Both the position numbers and the translations under genes were made by a program. The notes beneath the pieces are model-generated. The model did not search any database, was not told where the DNA came from, and was given only the letters and a program-made list of their open reading frames with translations. Source: Cymbidium sinense (lineage: Eukaryota > Streptophyta > Magnoliopsida > Asparagales > Orchidaceae). From it: a DNA stretch of 64,000 nt. The DNA is taken from the NCBI GenBank assembly GCA_021442155.1, contig CM038223.1, positions 37,856,983-37,920,982 on the forward strand. The letters run 5' to 3'. Positions 44,941-58,075 of this stretch are shown one piece after another (position 1 is the first letter of the stretch; each line of letters starts with the position of its first letter).

Positions 44941-46965
44941 GTAGTGATACTACACAATCCCTTTTTTCACACACTAGATTATAATGTAATGTGAAATGAT
45001 GTGATATTGTTTTTTCTAGTTTTGTGGTGTGATGTTTTAAACTAGATGGTTAGGATTGTTTGACAGCTAGTCTGGATGTTAGAACATTCATTTTAGGTTA
45101 ACACTATTTTCTACAGGGGCCTATATGTAAAGGCATTGCTATAATAAAAATAAAATAAATATTGTTTACTTGTAGCTATTGTTTAAGTCCCTAAGCATAG
45201 CCTAATAGGATAGGTGGGGTTGACAAACAACTATTTCTAAGCCCGTATGCTTGAAATATAAATTGCTGGTATGTTGTGTGTATTTCTTAACATCTACTTT
45301 GCAAGGATTATAAATTTATTTTGGAATTTTAAAATATAATTTGAGCCTAGAATTAGGTTAGGATCTATGGGGTATAGGAATAGTAGGAGCTGACTTTTCC
45401 AGCAAGTGGTCCCATGTGAAGCATGTGGAGATTCCTGAAAAAGGTGATGATCCTAGAGAAAGACTCTCATAGATCAAAACTTTTAGTTCTTATTTGGTAT
45501 ATAACGTCGAGTTTTTGCCCATTTTCACTTTACGGGTTGTATAACGGACTGATCACATTAGCCTATTTTCTTAATTTAAGTTGGCCTGATTTATTTTCGG
45601 GTGCACAATAAAAATTGCATATTTTTTTAGGTTTCTTTCTGTGAAGTGTTTTGTGATGAAATGCTTGGAACGTTAGGCTCCTAAGAAAATTAAATTTTCT
45701 GCCCCACCTAAACTAAATAACTCAAATATAAAATAAAAATTCATAACCTTATTTTAATTGAAAGCCCTAGATATAACTTAAAAGCAACTAGAAATAATTA
45801 GCTTTTATGAATGATGAGAGCATATTATCCTATTTTTCTTAAATTTGGCGCTTCTCCCATTACACATAAGGGGGAATCTAACCTTCGAGGATGACCACCC
45901 TTCTTGGGTGAAGTGTGCCTTCTCTTTCTAAATTGGCCCATAATTATTTCTAACTACAACTCATTGTAGGTATGAATTGCATACATAAGTCCTTTAAAAT
46001 GAATTGTGAGTCAAAATATATAAAAAATGAAATTTATTGCATTAGCTAGGTGCATAACATGCCAAAAATTATCTTAGGATTATGGAGTGAGTTAGGTTCT
46101 TAACGTCCTTCTTAAATGTAATAGCCCATCCATCTTGCATAACATGAATACTGAACTCAGGGATTTAAATCACTTTGGTCGTGTTAGTTGACAACCCTTT
46201 CAGTCTAGCAATAAGTCTAGAAGAGTCAGGGATGGGTTCCTTTTTTCAAGTGAGAAAGTGGACCAATAATTCCCAAATATTAAATTAGGTCGAGCCTCTA
46301 GCGTATATCAGAATCTCTTATAAACTTAAGTTCTGAAGCATCCTTTTCGGAATAAGCATTCAATTACTAGGCTTTTCCATAGCCTTGTGCTACTAGAATC
46401 CAAGTTGTAGATTTCTAATAAAATGTCAATTCAAAACTTTATTAAATTCAATTTCAAAAATATAAAATCCAATGATAGGATAGTTGAAATGCTTATTTGG
46501 CATCCCAATATCTATTTGCATTTCTTACTAAGTCTTGATTGGTCTCTAAAAAGAACTCTTTTTCCTCTGATAAGATCTCTATTGATATTCCAAATCAAAC
46601 ATCCTTTTAAGACAAGCTTTGAGATACATATAAATTAAAGTCTATTTTTTTAATCGAGAGTATTCTTAGGAAGAGATTCTTTCTTCCTAGGATGTAATTA
46701 ACTATATGAGCTTTCCATTATTGGGAACTATGAACTTGACATAAGATAAATCTTATCCTACTTTTCCATGTAGTTCAAGGGAAAAATATCTGGAATACTG
46801 AAAGACCCATTAGCCTTAGGAGTCCTTATTAGTAATTAAATCCATTATAAGATAACATGTATATCTTTTGAGATAATATGTTCATTCCTTAATGATATGT
46901 TTGATTACCAAAATAAGAAATTTTTAAAATCTATGAGGTGTTATAAATTTTTCTCATAGAGATAC
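44940..46965 (+). mobile_element. Candidate 5' LTR of another Tat/Ogre-like element
   Basis: The segment precedes a clear Tat-type primer site at 46970 and has no coding. A TATA-like GGTATATAACG lies at about 45496. Its first part (44990-45260) is repeated inverted at 48870-49110. LTR termini were not defined, so limits are approximate. Confidence 0.5.
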
Positions 46966-46969
46966 TTTA

Positions 46970-46987
46970 TAGAAACTCCGCTGGGGA
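46970..46987 (+). other. Primer binding site, Tat/Ogre type
   Basis: TAGAAACTCCGCTGGGGA followed by ATGGTTCCTCTCTCCATC parallels Tat-2 TAGCGACTCCATTGGGGA followed by TTACTTCTCTC. It keeps the CpG in CTCCGCTGGGGA that the other copies lost. Confidence 0.7.
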
Positions 46988-46989
46988 AT

Positions 46990-48480
46990 GGTTCCTCTCT
47001 CCATCTTTAGAAATAAACTCTTATTTCTATACATTGATGATGTACTTTTGTTTCCATGAATCAAGATTACCCTTCATTTCATTAAGTACCTCTCCATTTC
47101 ATCCTTGGTAGAACATACTCAACATCCACTAAATAGATTATAGAGCTTCCCTTTTTGCTAAATCAATTAAGAGGGTTCTATAACTCCTACATTTTAAAAA
47201 ACAAAAACAAAAACAAAAACAAAATAAAATACTTTTATTAAAAACTCCAGCCATAATAAAAATGGCTAAAATTTTCTAATTGGTCAAAAATATTATGTTG
47301 ACTACATTATGTTAAATAAAGCCTGTTATAATTTGTTTCTTTTTGTTTGAAAAATAGAAAATGGTTGGATAGCTTATTTTTATTGCTACATTTAGGGTTA
47401 GCTTTTTTTTGGTGATAAAAGCATATTAACTGATGGCTCCGTCATCAAATTTGGAGTTGACTTTGAGGGTTTAAACATTACTTCCAATGGAGTGACTCTC
47501 ACTTCTATTGCCTATTTGGCTGTCAAAGACAAAAAAAACCCATTATGTAGTTTTCTATTCTATCCCCATAGTACCCCTACCATTGGTAGGGAAATTTCTA
47601 TTGAGATCACTGAAAGGGTCTAGATGGCTCGTATGCTAAAGAAATTCAACTATTGAAAAGATGTTTGGTCCCTTTTTTTAGCACTTTTGAGATTGGATCT
47701 ACTTCTAAGCCTCCCCTAATAACTAAGAGTCAAAAAAAGAATAGAGGGAGAAGACTTAGAAGGCAAACCTTGAAAGAGAGAAAATAATGGTTTACCTCCA
47801 CAAGAGAGTGTAAACCCATCCTGACTCTTCTAGACTTACAACCACCTAGAGTGGCTACCATTTAACACCTCCTATGATTCAAAACCATGTACGACGGTCT
47901 TATGTAATTGCAAGATAGCTAGGCTGTTATTTAATTAAGAAATAAGACTAAAGACTTATCTCACTCCCTAAGAGACTAGATCATGATTGGCATGAATTCA
48001 TGACTTAGACTAAAATGAAAAATTTTACAAATTTTTATATCATTTTAACACATTGATTTGGACAAAGGCTTTGGACAATTATGCCTAAATGCATGATGAA
48101 ATTAGATTATTGGCTAAATCAACGGGAGGAGGTGTTATCCACTACAAAGGATGCCCTCACAGGTCAGGCATTCCCTTATCATGCAAGAGTGGAGACCCTC
48201 CCTATTCAAGAAAGAAATAAGATGATATGCATGATATTAGAGCATACATCATTCAGTTATCGACTTACTAAATTTTTTAATTATCTTGATTATAACCTAA
48301 GCTTTAAAGAGAGGCTATGAGTTATTTTAAAATTAAAATTTGAGTTATTAATGGGTGTAGAAAATTTAATTTTGTTCTAAAGAGTCTTCTGCATCTAGGA
48401 CACACATTCAATCATCAATCTTTAATAAATCTATAAAAATCATGCAATTTTTATTGCACAATTTAAACATAATAATCAAA
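46990..48480 (+). pseudogene. Leader region of the Tat-type element, eroded
   Basis: After the primer site come A-rich and (AAAAAC)n sequence (47195-47230), then an open stretch at 47405-47590 reading DGSVIKFGVDFEGLNITSNG, LTSIAYLAVKD and TIGREISIEITERV, followed by stops. A second ORF lies at 48081-48320 (LPIQERNKMICMILEHTSF). Neither piece resembles the Tat-1/Tat-2 leader ORF or a known domain. By position they may be that element's leader ORF. No gag or pol follows, so the element is truncated here. Confidence 0.35.
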
Positions 48481-49130
48481 CATTAGATTATCATGAAAGA
48501 ATAAAAGGTCGGTGTGACTGGGTACCACCATACACCCCAAAAAAGAGAAGAAATTAGATAGTCGAGCTCTACCCTTATACAACCTGGATTATAAAAGAAT
48601 ATTACAATTGAAATTGAATAGATGCATTGAGGGTCTTCACTCTTTGCTCCTGTCTTCATTTCTTCCTTTGATTTGATTTGCTTCAAGGATTGACAGGGTC
48701 TCCCAAGACTTTGCATTCTAGCCACAGCTCATCCTAAACCCCATAGCACTAATCCTAATCCCTATTATAAAATTACATATTTATGAAAAATGAAATCTAA
48801 CTACACCTGCAAGATAAATGTTAACTAAACATTCATACAATCCCAAGTAATTATATTTCATAATTTGGACTTAGCACCCTGCATATGGGTAACCAAGCCC
48901 ACCTATCCTAATGTGGATTATGCTTAGGGGAATAAGCAACCTGTAATCAAAAGTATTTATATTTATTTTAGCAACCCCATTAACATAATCCTCTTCAAAG
49001 AAAAAATATCTCTAAGCTAATAACGAGTTAACATCCAGTCTATGTACAATAGTCTTAACATCTAGTCTAAAATATTACATCACAAAATAAAATACAACAT
49101 CACAACATCACCATCCTAACTTAGAGCTAG
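48480..49130 (-). mobile_element. Inverted LTR fragment related to 44990-45260
   Basis: 48870-49110 is the reverse complement of 44990-45260: shared words include CCCACCTATCCTA, ATGCTTAGGG, TATTTATTTTA and ACATCCAGTCTA/ATCTAGTCTAAAA. The rest (48480-48860) is moderately GC-richer with a TATA-like ATTATAAAAG on the plus strand near 48590 and is presumably LTR interior. 49140-49500 next to it is AT-rich with nothing seen. Confidence 0.55.
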
Positions 49131-49499
49131 AAGAGGTGACTTAGCATTCTAATATGTGTGCTTAGACTTATTGTAGTATGTCTTAGCTAGGCTTTAAAGT
49201 TATAATTATCAAAGTTTAGAATTATTTAAATTAACCATGAAGGATGGTTTCACTTTAAATTGTTAAGTGGATTTGCAAATTTTTATTTTTATTTTATTTT
49301 ATTTCTTTTGATATACACTTAGCATCTAAATATTGTAAAGAGAAGAAAGAGGCTTAACTCCTTTCATCCCTACACTAAGTTATTTTCTAAAGAGCATATT
49401 ATTACAATTTTGGTTTGCTTTAGTGAATGTTTTATTAAATATTTTATTAATCTTAAGTTTTGGCTAACCTTAAAGAATTGTATTCAACATGAAAGGCAT

Positions 49500-52400
49500 C
49501 TAAGGATTAATGAACTTGAATTGCCATCACATAGATAATGTTGTACCATTGTTTTTCATCATTAATAACATGGATATAATTTTGAACTTAGAGTACCTAT
49601 ACATGCAATGTATTTTGACATACTTAAATGATTATAATGCATATATTTTTGTAGAAAAGAGGAATTTCATTCTTTGGCTAAGTACACAAACACATGCATT
49701 AAAGTTTTAAGCAAGTACGTGCTATTATTTAAACCAGAGAAGTGAGATAATCTAAGACCTCTTTGGGGCTACTTAAAGCCTCGTATTCTTAGGATGTCCA
49801 TATTATATACTTGCTATATTAAATACATATGAATGTACACACAACTATGAGAATGAAAATCATGTAAAAGATTATATTTTAATGAATTATTTACACATGT
49901 TAAGTAAAGTTCTATCAAAATTCTAGTACAAGTACATATAAGAATGAAATTAAATAAGTACGTGCCTTTATTAACCAAGAAAGTGAGGTAATCTAAGACC
50001 TCCATGGTACTACTTAAAGCCTCATATTTTTGAGATATTTAGATTATATACTTATTATTATTCAAATATATGTAAACCCATACATGAATCATAAAGATAA
50101 AATAATACTTTGACATGTTTAGGCTATAAGGATATGTAAATCATTTGTAATACTCATAGCCAATATCAATTTAATTTTTCATTTATAATTTTGAAAATAG
50201 TTTTGAAATTTATAAGTGATAATATCCACTCAATATAATAAGATTAGTTCAACACATGCAACTTTACATAAGTATATTAATTTGATTACTTAATTTGAAA
50301 ACATGATCACATGATACAAATGACATACAAAACTTATAATGATTGAAAATAAATAAATGAACATTTTCACATAATCCATTCATCTACATTAATTCCTAAA
50401 GACAATAAAGTTGAATAAACCATTTAAGAATATCCAAAGCTTCTTATGGAATTTGATTTTGGTTTTGAATTATTAAGCTTAGAGAGGAGAAATAATATTT
50501 GCTATTTTTCCCTCATCCCACATTAATGACTTAATGTGTTTAACGAAAAAATAATTAAGTGACTTTTATGGATTAACTAAGTTCAATTCATTAAGAAAAT
50601 GATTTAATTACCCTTTCTTATGCTTCTTTAATTTAATTAACCATTTATTCATGAGCCTCAAATGGCATGCTTATTATAAATCAAAATAGCAATACTCCTA
50701 AGGGACCTAAAGTAATGAGGCTAATAAGTAAATGTTAATTAAATTATAGATCTAATTATGTATTTATATGATTTTCTCACACCCATTGGTTAATCATATG
50801 TTCCTTAAGGGTCTTTATGTTATTAAACACATAAAGAGGAACCAACAAATTAAAATTAAATTATCCAAAGCAATTATCATTTCAATTTGATTTAATTTGG
50901 CCATTTAAATTGCTTAATTAACCTTAATTAAGTAATGGATTAATTACACTCTTTAATGAAATGAATTTGGGAAAATAATTAGGAAAGAGGCCATAATCAT
51001 TCCCCCTCATCATTCCACTATTAATCAGTGACTAATAATCATTAATTACTTACTTTTTATTGTTTAGCATTTTTAATGATCATTAAATTATTTAATGAGG
51101 GTAATTAAGGTTTGAATTTTAAATTCTCCTAATTACCTAGCTAATAAATCTCAAAAAAATTATGGGAGGTAGAGGATATCCCATGGAATTGATCTATGCA
51201 ATTTGAGATTCATTAGCCACATAATTAAGGCTTAATTAAGCTAAGTAATAAAAATTCCTAAGCACTGTTCACTATTCAAACCTTAGGGATTTTCTTGTTA
51301 TTAAATTCTCCTCTATTTACTCTTTCCAAAATGGTTTACTCATATTTTTAGGAGTTTTCTACAATTAGTTATGAATTTTCAAATTTTTGGGTGATTAAGG
51401 GCATTTTTAAGCTTAATTAACCCCTAATGCCGTTGGCACCACGTGGGAGCTGACATGGCATTTCTTTCCATGTGGCACCATGGGATAGGCCACTTAAATC
51501 ATCCACGTGTCGAAGTCATGGTGACGCTCCCTCCCGTCGATCTCGATTGGATGATGGATATTAATCATATGAATCTTAATGGATTAAATCAAATAAAACT
51601 AATAGATTAATCAGGACCATCCATTCTAATCATGCAAAATAAACAGTGGATGATCCTTCATCCCTTAAGCATTGAAAGGACACCATCCACCCTCCTCCAC
51701 TCGATCTGAGCTCACCAAAGCTTGTGAGGTGTTGATATCAACTCCAAGACATCCAGGGAAGAGATCTACAGAGATCCTATGCTGGAAATCAAATAAAATC
51801 AAAATTTGTTTCATAAAAGACTAACTCTTAGAGACTTTTCTATAGTTTGCTAGAATAATACCTCGTTAGAGCTTAAGACCTGCCTTCTAATGACTGAGGT
51901 AGCTTCTTCTTGAAGAGATGAAGCCATGTTGCAAAGCTCACGAGTTGCCTCCTCATTGGTGGCTCTGTGGACCAAACGTTATCGTAAATGTCATCGGAGT
52001 TGGTCTAAAGTGGTCTCTGGTGCTTGAATCTATTCATTTTAGATCGTCGGAGCTTAAGGAATGTGTGGGAAAAGTTAATTGAAGTTTGGTGAGGTTTGAG
52101 TGGAGTTGGACGAAGAGGGGGCTTAGTTTCACTTGGGTTAGGTCTCATCGGCGATGGGAAGCTCAAGGGGGATCGGGAAAGCTCTTGGGATGCTCGACTC
52201 GACTCACTAAAGCACTCTATGCAGTTTGATTTGGATGAGGAGGAGTATACCCTCCTCCCTAATTGATCCAATGACTAGGATCATGGCGTGCATCTAGGGT
52301 GGTGGTGGACATGGATCTAAGGTGGTTGAAGTGGTGGAGGAAGGGGTGAGGTTGCTTCTCCTCCCCCAAGTGTTCCAATGGGAAAGCTTGGGTTAGCTCA

Positions 52401-53975
52401 CCTCCACTTAATCCATGGCTGACCCAATCAGCTTTGGGTCAGGTTAGCCAGTGGTATAAGTGTCCAAATTGAGCTAAGGGGGCTATCAAGGGTTGGAGAG
52501 TGAGTTTGACTATCCAAATAGGAATTTTGTCTAATTTGGAGAGGTTTACCCAATGGAATTTAGCCTAATGGGCGGGTATGGTTGGGTTCATATGGTGACC
52601 CACAAGCATGGCAAGTTTGGTTTGAATGGATTTAGCTCAATTTGACCCATATAAGTTAAAATGGGTTCAATTAGGTTAGGTTGACCAATTAGCCAAATTA
52701 GGTCAAACTAAGAGTTTTTACGTGTTCAAATGATGATTTGGGATGTTTTGGTTTGATTGGTTTAGTTTAATTTGAAGTGGATTTGAACTTGGCTCATATG
52801 GGTTCATATGGGTCAAATGGGCTAAGTTGATCAATTTGGTCAAATTGGCCAAATTGGCTTGGGTAAGGGATTGGTTTAGGTTCAATTAATGATTTGAAGG
52901 TGATTGTAAGTGTTGATTTGAATTGATTTGGACTTAAGAATGATTTAGCTCAATTTGGAGAAAATGGGTCAATTGGGCTGATTTGGTCAAATTTAGTTAA
53001 ATTGAAAGTTAGATCATGTTCAACAATCAATTTATGATAGATTTGTGTCATTGGTTTCAATCAATTTGGATTGGAGTGAAGTTTGATTCAATTTGATCGA
53101 TATAAACTATTTAGGTCAACTTGATCAAATGATCAAGTTGGCTAGGTTTGAGCCAATTGATTGCAATTGAACTATCAAGGATGATCAACAATCATTGTGG
53201 AAGAGATTGGATTGGTTGATTTAATTCAATTTGCATTGGATTGAGGTTTGGACCAAATGGGTCCTTTAGGTCACTTTGGGTCAAGTGAACCAAATGGGTT
53301 AATTGGGTTGGATTGGGTTGAATTAGGGTGAATTGAATTCAATAATTGATTTAGAATTGATTAATGACTTTAGTTGTAATTGATTTGGATTTAATTGGAT
53401 TTTTGGCTCATGTAGACCCTTTAGGTCAAATTGGTTAGGTTGGGTTAATTAGATTAGTTTAGTCAATTTGGTTTGATTGTAGGTATGGGAAGGGTTTGAA
53501 ATAAAGATTTGGATAGTTGGAGTGCTTTTGTGATGTCCAATTAGATTTGGTTCAATTGAATAAGCTTTGGGTTTGATCCATAGGATGATGGTAGGATAAT
53601 TTAGGTTAAGGATTAAGTTGATATGGATTGGAGCTTAGATATGAAATAAAAATCAATTGTGATTGATTGTGTTGACTTGGGGTTTGATTTTGGATGAGTG
53701 GATAGGTATGGGTCATGGTTTAGGTCATAGGATAAGTTGAACCTATTTACCCTAGGGTATAATCTAAGCTAGGGGTATGCATTCTTAAGTCTCTAGGCTT
53801 GGGTTTAGTGTTCCCTTAATCACTAGAAGTGTCATATGACTAGAGAAATCCTAGTGCTTAGAAGACTCCTAAGTCTAAGAAAGGATGAGTCAATCCTCAC
53901 TCCAAACATAAATTCAACACCATCATAGTTAGAAAGAATATATATCATCTAGCTTACTAAAGAAAGGCCTTCATC
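49500..53975. mobile_element. LTR-like retrotransposon segment, copy B
   Basis: Full-length homologue of 1-5025 in the same orientation, with two tandem units (49737, 49977), the TGGCACCATGGGA-containing GC-richer part (51420-52450), the GGTCAA/AATTGG tract (52560-53730) and the GTCATATGACTAG closing block (53825-53905). Homology stops at AAGGCCTT near 53970. Tat-3 gag starts 180 bp further on the plus strand, so this may be its 5' LTR; termini are not established. No credible ORF inside (52005-52271 is a by-product). Confidence 0.55.
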
Positions 53976-54087
53976 ACATTTGCTTAGGCCCCAAACTAAA
54001 GGGTCGTTCTTATCTCCAGTAAGGGGATAGAGTCACTTCACCTATCTCCTTATAATAGAGAGATATCATATGAGAGACACCATAATT

Positions 54088-54109
54088 TGGGAGTCACTCT
54101 AGTGATGGA
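54088..54109 (+). other. Weak candidate primer binding site of Tat-3
   Basis: TGGGAGTCACTCTAGTGATGGA loosely resembles TGGCGACTCCACTGGGGA with an insertion. Position between copy B and gag is right, but the match is poor. Confidence 0.2.
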
Positions 54110-54153
54110 AGAAAACCCCACTCTAAAAAAAGCATGAGAGAGCAACATTTGAG

Positions 54154-55690
54154 GTGAAACCTATGGATGTAGAAGAAGAATCTAAAGCCATCCTTGATAG
54201 AAATATTATTCCACTTCATCTAACAAACAATGAAAAGAAAACCAATGTAAGAGAGGATGAGGAGAAACAAAAAATGAGTAAGATTCAAGAACACTTTGAC
54301 TTATATCAGGACAACCTATTAGAGGATGATTCAAGGCTACCTATAGCACATATCTTCATGGTAGACACAACAACATCTAAGAAAGAACAAAAGGAAGTAT
54401 ATGATACCACCAAAGAGGGTTCTGTACCTGATCCCACTTAGCAGTTGATCCTTTAATTATAGAAGAAGGATGACCAGATTTTAAGAATGGAGATGAAGAT
54501 GGTGGAGATGATTGATACTATGAAATCACTCCAAAGTCTAATTCCCATCTCTTCTTAGTCACATTCTTTAGAAAGATCAGAAGTGTCCAATCACATAGAT
54601 GAGACAAAGCTTGTTTAGGAGAGTATCAACAAGAACATAAACCAACATATGATATATCTCCCAAAATTGACTTGAAGTCTTTAGTAAAATAGCATCTAAA
54701 ATAAAGCGTTGGCATAATCCCAAGGCACCACTCTAATTTTAAAGGGTAGACCCTACCCTGAGGCATATGACTTTGTACCTTACCCAAAGAGATTTATTCC
54801 CCATCCATTCAAAATTTTTTATGGGACTAGCAATCCCAAATAACATTTGGCACATTTTTAGGTGTGTTATTGTAATGTTGTAGGAAGTGATGCTTTATTG
54901 TTTAGATAGTTCATTAGTAGTTAGACAGGGATTGCTTTTGATTAGTATGCAGAGATACCAACTGATTTAGGGCACACTTTCACTAAGCTAGAAAATATGT
55001 TTGTGAAGCAATTAATTGGTACACAACATCACATTATTGTAGGAGACTTAGTTGTTGAAAAAAAAGCCATGTTAATCCCTTATAGATTATATCTTAAGAT
55101 TGAGGATTCTCAGCCTCAAGTGTGAGCCTCAACTACAAGAGCAACACATAATAGAAATACTCCTCCAAATATCCATGACCTTGTTGCCTTCTTATTGAAA
55201 GTCTTTATTATTAAAACTTTTAAACAAGCTATTAAGTAAGGCCTTTAACCTTCAAGATGAAGCTCCTAGGAAATCATTTCAAAGAGATTAGTCCACTACA
55301 AAACCAATAAAACCTAAGATAATGTTGGAATAGAAGGGAGGAAATGTCTCTATAGTGGACAAAAGAAAAGCTCCAATTCAAGTTTTGGTTGAATAACTAA
55401 CACCTCATATATTATCACAGCAACAATTATCACCACCACTCAAGAAATAACCCATTGGTCCTTTTAATGAAAGAATGAACCAAACTTATTCAACCAAGAG
55501 AGAGGCAGTGAGAAAGATCTTTAAAAATTTTAAAAAAGAAATCAAATTTTAAACTGCTTGATCCTAAAAGGCCAGAAGAAGTCAGTAAGGTCAATGACTC
55601 AAATTATTGCCCATACCATCAGATGTTAGGTCATACCATTGAAGACTACTTCACTTTCTAATATTGGCTTAAAATAAACCAAAAGAAAGG
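54154..55690 (+). pseudogene. Tat-3 gag
   Basis: The plus strand shows an acidic, Lys-rich N-terminal part (54154-54441), then PYPEAYDFVPYPKRFIPHPF, KIFYGTSNPK, GIAFDxYAEIPTDLGHTFTK and IIVGDLVVEKKAM: the Tat-type capsid with the W-Y-x-L motif region. Near 55600-55690 SNYCPYHQMLGHTIEDYFTF gives the gag zinc-binding C-P-Y-H-x4-H-T-x-E-D motif in which the last Cys has become Tyr, followed by KINQKKGLAIIL. Stops are at Gln/Trp positions. The first Met at 54154 is chosen because an in-frame gag-like region follows. Homologous in design to Tat-1 gag but clearly a different family. Confidence 0.7.
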
Positions 55691-55691
55691 G

Positions 55692-56440
55692 TTGGCGATT
55701 ATTCTCAAAGAATACATTATGGACCAATCCATTAAGGTAATCACAGGTGAATCTTCCACCTCTTCTAGTTCTTGTCTTTTAAATGTTTGGGATATAGTTT
55801 TATACCATTATTATAAAAAATTATTAATGAAAAAAATCCAAAAATTCCATCCAGGGTCACATGAAGACCCAAAAGAAGATCATCCAGATTGATCCATCGG
55901 TGTCAGAAGACTTGGTTCCTTTTCAACCCCATTTAGGACCATCAGATGTCCAAATGTCTGGAAAAAGTGGTGAGAAAGGAATGTTTATTGTATCAGAGAG
56001 GATTTTGTATGGTAACGATGGAAAGGTTAGGTCTTACATCCCTTTATCTTTATGTACTTATCATAATAATATGTATGAAAAGTCTATTGCTAAAGACATT
56101 TCTTATATTCTTACTATTTATGGTGATCATGTTGTGATTGAAGAAAAATAAAAAGATAAAAGAGAAATTTCTCATACTAAATGTGATGATTTTTGTAAAT
56201 CAGGGTCAGAGAGTGAGAGTTCTATGGATGATTTGTAAGGAAATCCTATGAAATAGAAGCAGAGCTTTTAGATTTTGATTAGTCTTTAGAAAGAGACATT
56301 AATGATGAAGGGCAAGTTGACATGACCCCTACTTCTAGTATGGGAGATATAACTGAAGTCAATCTCTACAGTGGGAAGGTCCTACCATCTCGCCTACCAC
56401 CACCTAAGGATAAAGGTAAATAAATTATTAACTAATGTTC
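55692..56440 (+). other. Gag-protease linker of Tat-3
   Basis: ORFs at 55692-55892 and 55861-56151 (Ser-rich, then FQPHLGPSDVQM and GNDGKVRSYIPLSLC) lie between gag and protease and continue the same polyprotein after frame changes. No domain recognised. Confidence 0.4.
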
Positions 56441-56830
56441 TAAGCTACCATAGAAAGACTCGGTAGCTGAACCAGCAATCCCTAAGGTTGAATATATTAT
56501 TTTATCCCATCTTAGGAAACTTCCTGCTAGATTAAGCATTTATGTCACTATTGTTCTATCTAAAGAAATGGGGGAATCATCAGTTCAAGCATTATTCAAT
56601 CCAAAGATATGCATAACACACTAGCTCCAACTTCTTCAGATTAGGCTTGCTATTTTAAAGAGATTCCTCAGGAAACCTTTTCTGATGAAGATTTACTCCT
56701 AGGAACTATAAATGATAATAAGCCCCTTTATATTTTCATCAACGTGGACAACATCATATTATCAAGATTTTTAATTGATCCTGTGAAGATTCTAATCAAA
56801 AGGATACCTCCATAAAGTTTAAGATTTCAT
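56440..56830 (+). pseudogene. Tat-3 aspartic protease
   Basis: The plus strand reads ILSHLRKLPARLSIYVTIVL (the Tat YDVLAHL-type lead), then ETFSDEDLLLGTINDNKPLY and IFINVDNIILSRFLIDP, where the L-I-D-P at about 56768 is the active-site position. The region then degenerates. Between the protease and the RT at 57300 is a weak linker with several stops. Confidence 0.65.
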
Positions 56831-57299
56831 TAGAATAAAAAAATGATGAAGAACAAACACAAGCATCAAAGGAAGAACCTAAATTATCCACTTATGAAAA
56901 ATTGAAAAAGTATGTGGACACTTTGACTTTAACTCCTTTACTTCAAAATAAAGTTTCACAGTTAGAAGTCAATGAAGCCCCTAACCTTTTCTGAGAGGTT
57001 GAAAAGTTGTCAAGATTTTATTCTGTACCTAGACCTTCAAGTTCAAAAGTAGATGTAAAGCTTGAAGATCCATCTTCTAATGAAATAATTGAACTCTAGT
57101 TTGACTAGTATCTTGAATATGTTAAAACTACTATAAAACATGGTTTCATTCCTTATGCCTAGCCCAAAGATACAGCTCAACACATGGAAAGCTTGTGGCA
57201 TAATAAAAATAAAAATTTTAAATCCAAAGCTGGCGTTCAGTTTGGTACCATTAGATCTTTAGGTAATTTTATCTAACCCTTTAGAAGAGTTCTATTTTG

Positions 57300-57876
57300 A
57301 AACATCAAATGATTCAGATTATTGCTTAATTCAAAATGCACCTCTAGAATTTGGAAAAGAAATTGAATCCACTATTGATGTATTAAAGGAGATCAACCTA
57401 GGAACTGAAGAAGACCTAAGACCAACTTTTATTCGTACACTATTAGGTTCAAATGATCTCAAAGTATTGATTAATTTACTATTTGAATATAAAGATTGCT
57501 TTGCATGAAATTATGATAAAATGCCATGTTTATCTCTAGATGTTGCAGTTCACAAAATAGAGATTAAACCTGATGCAATTCTAATAAAGAAAGCACCTAG
57601 GCATATGTGTCTAAAAATTAAACGACAAGTGATTACTGAAGTGAAAAAAATTAATTGAGGCTAGTTTTGAATGAGAAGGGTAGTACCCTTCTAAGTTAGC
57701 AAGCATTCTCTTAGTAAAGAAAAAAAACATCCAAATACACATTTGTGTAGACTTCAGAGAGTTTAATAAGGCTTGTCCCAAATATGAGTTCTTAATGTCA
57801 ATATCAAAACTTATGTTGGATATAGCCTCATCTTACGAAATATTTTCATTCATGGATGGTGTTTATATAAAAAAAT
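57300..57876 (+). pseudogene. Tat-3 reverse transcriptase, truncated N-terminal part
   Basis: The plus strand gives APLEFGKEIESTIDVLKEIN, FEYKDCFAxNYDKMPCLSLD, VAVHKIEIKPDAI, RHMCLKIKRQVITEVKKI, then after a frameshift IHICVDFREFNKACPKYEF and IFSFMDG, where the catalytic first Asp (FxDG) would stand. The sequence then breaks off at about 57876 next to the Tat-2 LTR. The YxDD box, RNase H and integrase are absent and would be expected beyond Tat-2 if this is a nested insertion. Confidence 0.78.
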
Positions 57877-58064
57877 GAAATAAATATGTCATCCTGACTT
57901 GGAGCGGTGAAGCACCAATATCCTAGTGCCTAGTACCTATAACCATCCCTAAGTTTTAATAATATCTAAAAAAAATACTAACATTGCTATCCTCCTCAAT
58001 AATAACCACCTATAGGGGAGCGTGGAAATGGTTTTGATATCAAGAGCAGTTAGGGGAGTTAATC

Positions 58065-58075
58065 TTTATAAAAAA
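58065..58075 (+). promoter_or_regulatory. TATA box of the Tat-2 LTR
   Basis: GTTAGGGGAGTTAATC is followed by TTTATAAAAAAAAATG, aligning with the minus-strand blocks of both Tat-1 LTRs. Transcription would be expected to start about 30 bp downstream. Confidence 0.6.

Noticed and set aside
1..53975. 1-5025 and 49500-53975 as the two LTRs of a single huge element
   Set aside because: The interior contains unrelated elements on both strands, and a Tat-type gag begins after the second copy, not the first.
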